Positions 1 to 5,110 of a stretch of 5,110 bases of DNA are shown piece after piece (within the stretch, counting starts at the first letter, position 1; the number at the start of each line of letters is the position of its first letter). The notes under the pieces were generated by a model. That model was not told the DNA's origin. It saw nothing but the letters and a program-made list of their open reading frames with translations, and made no database searches. Made by a program: the position numbers and the translations under genes. This stretch comes from Gammaproteobacteria bacterium (GTDB lineage: Bacteria > Pseudomonadota > Gammaproteobacteria > Eutrophobiales > Eutrophobiaceae): NCBI GenBank assembly GCA_009843675.1, contig VYCZ01000273.1:2870-7979 (forward strand). Reading direction: 5' to 3'.

Positions 1-376
1 GCATGTGGCCGACCTGGTTGAAACCCAGCAGGTGGAACAGCAGGGGAGTGGAGATGTTGTACGGCAGGTTGCCCACCACCTTCAGAGGCGCCGGGCCGAA
101 GTCGGCAAAGTCCACTGTCAGTACATCCTGCCGCACCAGGTTCAAGCGGCCGGTACCCTCGCATCGTTCGACCAGCTCAGCGGCCAGGTCCCGGTCGACC
201 TCAACCACGTCCAGTTCACCGGCCGTGCGCAGCAGGGGGAGGGTCAGCGCGCCCCTGCCGGGGCCGATCTCAACGATTCTCTCACCGGGACGCGCATCAA
301 TGGCCCGGATTATCCTGTCAACAATGGCCGCGTCCTTGAGAAAATGCTGGCCGAAGCGCCTGCGGACGGGAGGCAT
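1..376 (-). CDS. rsmA: 16S rRNA (adenine1518/1519-N6)-dimethyltransferase RsmA (KsgA), 3' end cut by window edge
   Basis: RsmA uses S-adenosylmethionine to dimethylate two adjacent adenines in the 3' terminal helix of 16S rRNA, a late step of small-subunit assembly in the cytoplasm. The visible 125 residues start at the ATG at 376-374 and run off the left edge; the E. coli protein is 273 residues, so a little under half is present. Seen in order: FGQHFL at about 8-13 (family N-terminal motif); [10 protein letters not shown] at 36-45 (motif I, SAM-binding loop); VEVDRD at 58-63 (acidic ribose-binding strand); QD at 83-84; and NLPYNIST at 103-110 (catalytic motif IV). The N-terminus is a few residues shorter than in E. 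coli. Shine-Dalgarno pairing before the ATG is weak, but the start lies only 16 bp after the pdxA stop, so translation is probably coupled. Identity is very secure; completeness cannot be judged. Confidence 0.97.
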   Translation of the reverse strand, partial: MPPVRRRFGQHFLKDAAIVDRIIRAIDARPGERIVEIGPGRGALTLPLLRTAGELDVVEVDRDLAAELVERCEGTGRLNLVRQDVLTVDFADFGPAPLKVVGNLPYNISTPLLFHLLGFNQVGHM

Positions 377-392
377 GAAAACCGGACTTACA

Positions 393-1373
393 TCACCGGG
401 CCAGGTGAATGGCCAAATCGACGGCCGCGCACATGCTGCCCGCATCGGCCCTGCCGGTCCCTGCCAGGTCGAAGGCCGTGCCGTGGTCGACCGAAGTCCG
501 AATGATGGGCAGCCCCAGGGTGACATTCACGGTGTTGCCGAACCCGTGGGATTTAAGCACCGGCAGGCCCTGGTCGTGGTACATGGATATCACGGCATCC
601 GTATTCTCCAGGGAAGCAGCGGTAAAAGCGGTATCCGCCGGGACCGGCCCCGCCAGGTCCAGGCCCTCGGCTTTCAGTTCATCGATGACCGGGATGACGA
701 TTTCGTTCTCCTCCATACCCAGCAGGCCGCCCTCCCCGGCGTGAGGGTTGATGCCGCACACCAGCAGGCGCGGTTCGGCGATGTCGAATTTCGCCTGCAT
801 GTCATCGGCAACGACCCTGATGACATCGCGCAGGCGCGGGCGGGTGATGCATCCGGCAACCTGGTTCAGGGGCAGGTGCGTCGTGACCAGCGCTACCCGG
901 GCAAAGTCATTCACCAGCATCATCACCGGAGACAGGCTGCCGCAGTAATTCGCGATGTACTCGGTATGGCCCGTGAACTTGTGCCCCGCCGCGGCGATGG
1001 CGGACTTGCTCACCGGACCGGTGACCATGGCATGAAACTCACCGGACATGCAGCCGTCCGCTGCGCGCTCGATTGCCGAGACCACGCAATCGCTATTGCG
1101 CGGCGCCGGTGTTCCGGGCTTCACCGCGGGCACGGCCAGCGGCTGGTGCAGGTATAACAGTTGCCCGGCCTTGCACGGCCTGATCGGCGCATCGGGATCG
1201 TACTGGATTAACTCAACCTCCATGCCGAGCATGCGCGCCCGTGCTTCCAGCACTACGGGATCGCCGATAACAACTCTCTGCGCCCAGACCTGGTTCAGGG
1301 CCCCTGCGAGCAGGATATCGGGGCCGATACCCGCAGGTTCCCCCATGGTCAAGGCCACACGCGGACAGGTCAT
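393..1373 (-). CDS. pdxA: 4-hydroxythreonine-4-phosphate dehydrogenase PdxA
   Basis: PdxA oxidises 4-phosphohydroxy-L-threonine with NAD(P)+; decarboxylation gives 3-amino-2-oxopropyl phosphate, which PdxJ condenses with deoxyxylulose phosphate to pyridoxine phosphate. It is a cytoplasmic, metal-dependent dimer. The 326 residues match the usual length (E. coli 329). Motifs seen: GEPAGIGPD at 11-19; TGPVSK at 118-123; FTGHTE at 133-138; TTHLPL at 164-169; NPHAGEGG at 209-216; [11 protein letters not shown] at 264-274; and [16 protein letters not shown] at 285-300. The three metal ligands known in E. coli, His166, His211 and His266, fall at exactly the same numbers here. The ATG start overlaps the surA stop as ATGA (1370-1373), which fixes the start and implies coupled translation. 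rsmA follows after 16 bp. The sequence shows no defects. It is distinguished from PdxA2-type paralogues mainly by the canonical surA-pdxA-rsmA context. Confidence 0.98.
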   Translation of the reverse strand: MTCPRVALTMGEPAGIGPDILLAGALNQVWAQRVVIGDPVVLEARARMLGMEVELIQYDPDAPIRPCKAGQLLYLHQPLAVPAVKPGTPAPRNSDCVVSAIERAADGCMSGEFHAMVTGPVSKSAIAAAGHKFTGHTEYIANYCGSLSPVMMLVNDFARVALVTTHLPLNQVAGCITRPRLRDVIRVVADDMQAKFDIAEPRLLVCGINPHAGEGGLLGMEENEIVIPVIDELKAEGLDLAGPVPADTAFTAASLENTDAVISMYHDQGLPVLKSHGFGNTVNVTLGLPIIRTSVDHGTAFDLAGTGRADAGSMCAAVDLAIHLAR

Positions 1374-2653
1374 GAATCCAGCCGGTACTCCACGTAGGCC
1401 TCGTCGCGCATCTGCCGCAACCAGTCGGTGCGCGCCTCTTCCAGTTTGCGCCGCCGGATCGCCTCCCTGGCCCGCGCCCGCTTGATGTCCTCGGTGCTGT
1501 CGTGCTCTCGCCGATCCAGCACCTGGAGGATGTGAAAACCGAACTGTGACGGGAACGGCTCGCTGACGGCGCCGGGCTCGAGGGAGTCCATCATGTTTTC
1601 AAACTCCGGCACCAGGTCGCCCGGGTTCACCCAGCCCAGGTCGCCGCCGTCTGCGGCGCTCATGGTATCGACGGAATGGGCCTTGGCCAGCTCGGCAAAA
1701 TCATCCCCCCCCTCGATGCGCATGCGCAATTGCTGCAACCGGCGCCGCGCATCATCGACCGTGGTCAGTTCATCCGGCCGGACCAGGATATGCCTGACCT
1801 TCGTCTGTGTGACGACCACCTGTTCGCTGCTGCGCTTGTCCAGCAGCTTGATGATGTGGTAGCCGCTGGGGCTCTTGATGAGGCCGCTGAGCCCGCCGAC
1901 TTCCATATCGGAGATGAAATCGGCAAACAGCGTCGGGACCTGGCCGGCCTTGCGCCAGCCCAGGTCGCCGCCGTCCAGCGCCTGCTGGCCGTCGGAGTAG
2001 GTAGCGGCCATGTTGGCGAAATCGGCGCCGCCCTGCAACTCGCTCAATGCCTGTTCCGCGGTTTCCCTGGCGCGCGTCACCTGGCGCGAGGAAGCCCCTT
2101 CGGGTATGGCGATCAGGATATGGGCGATATGGAACTCGATGTCCGTTTCACCCTGGTGCTCCTGGTTTGACAGGTAGTTGTCGATCTCGCGGTCGGTGAC
2201 GATGACCCGGTTATCGACCTGGCGCTGTTGCAGCCGGGAAATGAGTATTTCATCGCGAATCTCCCTGCGGAAATTCTCATAGCCGTAACCGTCCTGCTCC
2301 AGGATCTCCCGGAACTGGTTCAGGCTCAACTCGTTTTCCCTGGCAATATTGCTGATGGTGCGGTTCAGGGTCTCATCATCGACCCGGATGCCCGTGTTCT
2401 GCGCCATCTGGATCTGGAGCTTGGTCATGATCAACCTGTCCAGCACCTGTTTCTGCAGGATGTCCAGGGGCGGCAGGGGGATGTTCTGCTCCTCCATCTG
2501 CGTGGTCACGCCCCTGATCTTCACCGCCAGCTCGCTGCGCATGATCACGTCATCGTTGATGACCGCGACGATCCGGTCCAGGTCCTGCACCGCCGTTACC
2601 GGGCCGGACAGCAGCATGCCTGCGAGCAGCGCCAGTGCCAACCGGGGTTTCAT
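1370..2653 (-). CDS. surA: Periplasmic chaperone and peptidyl-prolyl isomerase SurA
   Basis: SurA is the main periplasmic chaperone carrying unfolded outer-membrane proteins to the Bam complex; LptD, encoded just upstream, is a well-known client. The 427 residues match E. coli SurA (428). Residues 1-21 are a Sec signal peptide (basic KPR, hydrophobic core, probable cleavage after VTA). The N-terminal chaperone region spans about 22-172 and begins with the family pattern DRIVAVINDDVI. Two parvulin domains follow, at about 173-274 and 284-382; each keeps paired histidines (His178/His266 and His288/His374) and a DGGDLGW motif. A charged C-terminal helix (about 387-427) completes the chaperone module. 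Both parvulin domains look intact, so catalysis by either is possible; in E. coli the second carries most of the activity. The start overlaps the lptD stop as ATGA (2650-2653) and the stop overlaps the pdxA start the same way. Upstream Shine-Dalgarno pairing is poor, consistent with coupling. Confidence 0.98.
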   Translation of the reverse strand: MKPRLALALLAGMLLSGPVTAVQDLDRIVAVINDDVIMRSELAVKIRGVTTQMEEQNIPLPPLDILQKQVLDRLIMTKLQIQMAQNTGIRVDDETLNRTISNIARENELSLNQFREILEQDGYGYENFRREIRDEILISRLQQRQVDNRVIVTDREIDNYLSNQEHQGETDIEFHIAHILIAIPEGASSRQVTRARETAEQALSELQGGADFANMAATYSDGQQALDGGDLGWRKAGQVPTLFADFISDMEVGGLSGLIKSPSGYHIIKLLDKRSSEQVVVTQTKVRHILVRPDELTTVDDARRRLQQLRMRIEGGDDFAELAKAHSVDTMSAADGGDLGWVNPGDLVPEFENMMDSLEPGAVSEPFPSQFGFHILQVLDRREHDSTEDIKRARAREAIRRRKLEEARTDWLRQMRDEAYVEYRLDS

Positions 2654-5019
2654 TGCAGCGGCAGGCTGTCGCCGTAACCCGGTATGGCCTGGTTCAGGAG
2701 ATCAACGGTCCTCTGGCCGATGCTTCCCAGCCCTTTCAATTCCAGTTGCAGGAAGAAACCGGTATTGAAATCGCCTTCCAGGTTGGACAGGAAACGCCGG
2801 CCGACGGCCTTGATGGCAAAACAGCAACCCTCGTATTCCACCCCGAAGAACAGGTCCAGGGTGCGCCCCTCGGATACCGCATAATTCCACCTGCCCACGG
2901 TGTTCAGCTTGTCGGTCAGGGGCCAACTGAACGACACGTCGGATTGTTCGATGTCCGTCGGGGTGCGCCGGATCTGGCCGGTCGCGGCCCGTCTTACCCG
3001 GTAAGCCAGATTGATGACCTTGCTGCCCTCCGGGTTGTACTGCGCGGTAAGCGCCATTTTCCGGGTGAGACGGTCGTTGATGTCCCAGTAAATCTCCGCG
3101 CCCAGGGTCAGGTCGTCACGCAGGTTGGCGCCGGCCTCGACGATCAGCGGCGAGAGCAGGTCGTTTTCCGGTATGCCGATATCCACCAGTTCGCCCTGCG
3201 CGCCCAGGATCTGCCTGATGACATCCTGGTCTTCCAGGTAAAACGACTGCGCCACCTGCAGCGAAGCGAGCTGTTTGCCCGTATCCCGGTTGACCAGCCG
3301 GCTGCCCAGGGCCAGGGTAACCTGGTTCGTGTCGCCGATGCGGTCGTAGCCGCTGAACCGGTTTTCCCGGAACAGGGCGTTATAGTCCAGGTTGAAGACG
3401 GACGAATCGAAGACCGGCAGGTCGTTCTGGTCCTCGTGCGGCACGTACAGGTAGAACAGCCGCGGTTCCAGCGTGTGCTGGAAGTCGCGGTCCCGCATCC
3501 GGAAATCCCGTTCCAGGAACACGCCGCTGTCCACGCTGACGATGGGCAGGGTCCGGTTCGGACTCTTTTTGAAAGGCCCCTGCTTGTCCAGTTCGTACTG
3601 GGTGAAGCGCACCCCGACCCTGGGCACGAGGAAAGCCGCCTGGGTGCGGATCGGGTAACTGATGGTCGGGTACAGGTCGGCGCGGAACCCGGTCACGTCC
3701 ACCGTGACCCCGGTTTCGCCGGTGCGGTCGAAATAGGTGAAATCCGTCCGCAGGTCGAGGTTGATTTTTTTGTTGCCGCTCAGGGGGCGGTACCTGAATT
3801 GCAGGCGCGGCAGGTTTTTGTAGGGCCTGGATGTGACCCGGATGCTCTGGTCGACGATCTGGTAGCTGTGCAGCCGGCCCAGTACGTTCCAGTTGCGGCC
3901 GCGGTAGGTCACGTCTGCCCGGCGCGGCAGGTAGCGGGTACTGGAAATGGCCAGGTCCGTGCCGAAGTCCTCCAGGTATTCCGGGTCAGAAGCCTGGTTG
4001 TAGTCCACGTACAGCCGGCCCCGGCCGAGGAAACTCTGGGTGAGTTCGATATTGAGCATGCTGCGGTCGCGATCATCAAACCCGACGTCGCCGGGCAGGT
4101 ATTCCAGGTTCACCCGGCCCTCACCCCCGGTGCGAATGTAGCGGAATTCCAGCATGCCCATGACGCCGCTGTTGGCCAGCACCCTGGGGGTGATGGTCGC
4201 GTCCATGTTGGGCGCGATGTTCCAGTAATAGGGCAACCGGGTTTCAACCCCGCCGTGGCTGTTCTTGCCGATGCCCGGCGCCAGGAAGCCGGATTTGCGT
4301 TCCCGGCTCAGGGGGAAGGTGAAGTATGGCGCGTAGAACACCGGGATGTCCTTGATCTTGAGGACGATGTTCCTGCCCGAGCCGCGGTCCGTGTCATGGT
4401 TGAGGTGCAGTTCCCGCGCGCTGATGCGCCAGAAATTCTCCTCGATGCCGCCGCCGTTCTCCGGCGCGCAGGTAGTGAAGGACATGCCTTTCCCGGAAGT
4501 CAGGGTCCCGGGGTCGATGAACAGTTCGTCGGCCCTGCCCCGGGCATCGCTGTCGTGCAGGTAGTATTCGGCGCTGGACACGGTTGCCGTGCTGTCCTCG
4601 ACGTCGATATGGGCGCCATCGCCGCTCAGGAACAGCGATTCCTCCCAGAACTTCACGTCGCCGGACAGGTCGACGAAACTCCCCGGGTCGTTGTATACCG
4701 CGTTGTCCGCGCGCGCCTGCCACGTGTCCGTGGACATCTCGACGGAACCCGTCAGGTGCGAGATGCCCTTCTCGGTGAGGTCGATGCTGTCGGCATTGAG
4801 GTATGTATCGCCTTCCTCCGTCTCCACATCCACCACCGGCCGCTCCGGCACCTGGAACACGATGGGGCAGAACGGCCCCCCGGCCACCGGCGCCTCCTGC
4901 GCCAGGACCGCGCCGCCCCACAGCAGCAGTAAAAGACAGGACACCCACATAAAAGACAGGACACCCACAAAAATCATATGGGTGTCCTGTCTTTTATGTG
5001 GGTGTCCTGTAGAGGACAT
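2650..5019 (-). CDS. lptD: LPS-assembly outer-membrane protein LptD (Imp/OstA), with repeat-encoded signal peptide
   Basis: LptD is the outer-membrane barrel that, plugged by lipoprotein LptE, inserts lipopolysaccharide into the outer leaflet after the LptA bridge. From the ATG at 5019 it has 789 residues (E. coli 784). In order: signal peptide 1-40 ending AVLA/QEA; LptA-like jelly-roll domain at about 70-185; then the barrel, with VFYAPYFTFPL, SGFLAPGIG and LPYYWNIAPNMDATITP (about 262-278), HTLEPRLFYLYVP (about 515-527) and YEGCCFAIK near the C-terminus. The four disulfide cysteines of the family are present: Cys51, Cys184, Cys732 and Cys733. The start is uncertain. ATG 5019 is preferred because GAGGTG lies 5 nt upstream, the length fits and a basic n-region results. 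Others in frame are TTG 5085, ATG 5064 (AAGGA 4 nt upstream), ATG 4977 in the palindrome loop, and ATG 4950. Codons 4 to 28 are made of a palindromic repeat. The stop overlaps surA as ATGA. Identity is certain; start confidence is about 0.55. Confidence 0.97.
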   Translation of the reverse strand: MSSTGHPHKRQDTHMIFVGVLSFMWVSCLLLLLWGGAVLAQEAPVAGGPFCPIVFQVPERPVVDVETEEGDTYLNADSIDLTEKGISHLTGSVEMSTDTWQARADNAVYNDPGSFVDLSGDVKFWEESLFLSGDGAHIDVEDSTATVSSAEYYLHDSDARGRADELFIDPGTLTSGKGMSFTTCAPENGGGIEENFWRISARELHLNHDTDRGSGRNIVLKIKDIPVFYAPYFTFPLSRERKSGFLAPGIGKNSHGGVETRLPYYWNIAPNMDATITPRVLANSGVMGMLEFRYIRTGGEGRVNLEYLPGDVGFDDRDRSMLNIELTQSFLGRGRLYVDYNQASDPEYLEDFGTDLAISSTRYLPRRADVTYRGRNWNVLGRLHSYQIVDQSIRVTSRPYKNLPRLQFRYRPLSGNKKINLDLRTDFTYFDRTGETGVTVDVTGFRADLYPTISYPIRTQAAFLVPRVGVRFTQYELDKQGPFKKSPNRTLPIVSVDSGVFLERDFRMRDRDFQHTLEPRLFYLYVPHEDQNDLPVFDSSVFNLDYNALFRENRFSGYDRIGDTNQVTLALGSRLVNRDTGKQLASLQVAQSFYLEDQDVIRQILGAQGELVDIGIPENDLLSPLIVEAGANLRDDLTLGAEIYWDINDRLTRKMALTAQYNPEGSKVINLAYRVRRAATGQIRRTPTDIEQSDVSFSWPLTDKLNTVGRWNYAVSEGRTLDLFFGVEYEGCCFAIKAVGRRFLSNLEGDFNTGFFLQLELKGLGSIGQRTVDLLNQAIPGYGDSLPLQ
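4930..4969. repeat. Two tandem copies of a 20-bp unit
   Basis: The unit TAAAAGACAGGACACCCACA is present twice, exactly and back to back, at 4930-4949 and 4950-4969. It forms the left arm of the palindrome plus 6 bp (TAAAAG) beyond it. These extra bases have no partner on the right side, where AGAGG follows instead. The true left border of the inserted element may therefore be 4930 rather than 4936. Because 20 is not a multiple of three, the two copies are read in different frames by lptD, giving VGVLSFM and then WVSCLL. Confidence 0.93.
4936..5010. repeat. 75-bp perfect palindrome, REP-like, inside the start of lptD
   Basis: Positions 4936-4967 and 4979-5010 are exact reverse complements (32 bp each) around an 11-nt AT-rich loop (4968-4978). 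Each arm holds two copies of the 12-bp word TGGGTGTCCTGT (or its complement) separated by CTTTTATG, so the word occurs four times, two per orientation. G+C is about 45% by hand count, clearly below the flanks. Compact palindromes built from short inverted words are typical of REP/BIME-type non-autonomous repeats mobilised by IS200-like (RAYT) transposases; that origin is inference, since no transposase gene is in the window. The element lies in frame in lptD and encodes 25 residues. It could also be a local hairpin-forming amplification. Confidence 0.95.
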
Positions 5020-5024
5020 GCCTG

Positions 5025-5030
5025 CACCTC
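5025..5030 (-). promoter_or_regulatory. Shine-Dalgarno site for lptD ATG at 5019
   Basis: The minus strand reads GAGGTG five bases before the ATG at 5019-5017. This matches six bases of the anti-Shine-Dalgarno complement at good spacing and is the strongest site among the in-frame lptD start choices. The weaker competitors are AAGGA four bases before the ATG at 5064 and AGGA seven bases before the ATG at 4977, the latter buried in the palindrome stem. Confidence 0.55.
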
Positions 5031-5063
5031 GCTTTGTCACTCCCGCGCTCCCTTCGTCACTCA

Positions 5064-5085
5064 TTGCATCCTTCCCTGGATGCAA
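5064..5085. repeat. Short perfect hairpin over the upstream lptD start signals
   Basis: TTGCATCC (5064-5071) and GGATGCAA (5078-5085) are exact reverse complements around a 6-nt loop. In the minus-strand RNA the loop and 3' arm contain AGGGAAGGA, and the last stem base is the A of the ATG at 5064-5062. If this ATG is used, the hairpin would partly mask its ribosome binding site. It may instead be another small palindromic repeat lying next to the larger one. Confidence 0.6.
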
Positions 5086-5110
5086 CCCTGCGGGCGGCTA
5101 TCGCCGTGCA

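Noticed and set aside
3..1157. Plus-strand open frames across rsmA and pdxA (384 codons and shorter ones)
   Set aside because: These are shadows of conserved minus-strand genes with intact catalytic motifs; the translations are Arg/Ser/His-rich and match no known family.
1631..1975. 21-bp exact direct repeat at 1631-1651 and 1955-1975
   Set aside because: Both copies encode the conserved DGGDLGW of the two parvulin domains of SurA using preferred GC-rich codons, so protein conservation explains the identity.
2635..4932. 765-codon open frame on the plus strand, antisense to lptD
   Set aside because: It is an overprint of lptD, which has clear family motifs in the opposite frame. Its translation has no recognisable domain and is rich in low-complexity V/Q/D/R/A runs typical of antisense GC-rich codons.
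4394..4970. Alternative minus-strand frames (4394-4948 and 4752-4970) as small genes
   Set aside because: They overlap the lptD coding frame, which carries the conserved cysteines and domains. The alternative frames give compositionally biased peptides.
4930..5010. CRISPR-like array suggested by the 20-bp repeated units
   Set aside because: The copies are tandem or inverted with no variable spacers of regular length, which fits a palindromic element rather than CRISPR.
5086..5110. Promoter for lptD (sigma-E type in E. coli)
   Set aside because: Only 25 bases remain upstream of the leader hairpin and no convincing -35/-10 or GAACTT-type box is visible; the promoter probably lies outside the window.

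Overview
The window is a GC-rich stretch (about 60% G+C by eye) in which every gene lies on the minus strand. It reads, in order of transcription, lptD - surA - pdxA - rsmA. This is the classic gammaproteobacterial cluster, which in Escherichia coli continues with apaG and apaH. Gene order, protein lengths and conserved motifs (LptD LPYYWNIAPNMDATITP; PdxA metal histidines at the E. coli positions 166, 211 and 266) place the source in Gammaproteobacteria. The genus cannot be told.

Layout, from right to left. Positions 5020-5110 are the upstream leader of lptD, with a short hairpin and two Shine-Dalgarno-like sites. Positions 2650-5019 are lptD, the outer-membrane lipopolysaccharide translocon. 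Its first codons contain a 75-bp perfect palindrome (4936-5010). Positions 1370-2653 are surA, a periplasmic chaperone/prolyl isomerase. Positions 393-1373 are pdxA, a pyridoxal-phosphate synthesis enzyme. Positions 1-376 are the 5' part of rsmA, a 16S rRNA dimethyltransferase cut by the window edge. lptD/surA and surA/pdxA each overlap by 4 bp as ATGA, and pdxA and rsmA are 16 bp apart, so the four genes look like one translationally coupled operon.

How they work together: SurA is the chaperone that helps LptD fold and insert into the outer membrane, so these two are functionally linked. PdxA (vitamin B6) and RsmA (ribosome maturation) are housekeeping passengers of the same transcript. All the genes look intact apart from the edge-truncated rsmA.

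The unusual part is the start of lptD. A 75-bp palindrome, two 32-bp arms each holding two copies of a 12-bp word, resembles a REP-type mobile repeat. It sits in frame in the coding sequence and supplies 25 codons, including the basic n-region and half of the hydrophobic core of the predicted signal peptide. Removing it leaves the frame intact and yields a short hydrophobic leader. No CRISPR array, tRNA, rRNA, transposase gene or intrinsic terminator was found. Long plus-strand open frames, including 2635-4932, are shadows of the minus-strand genes.
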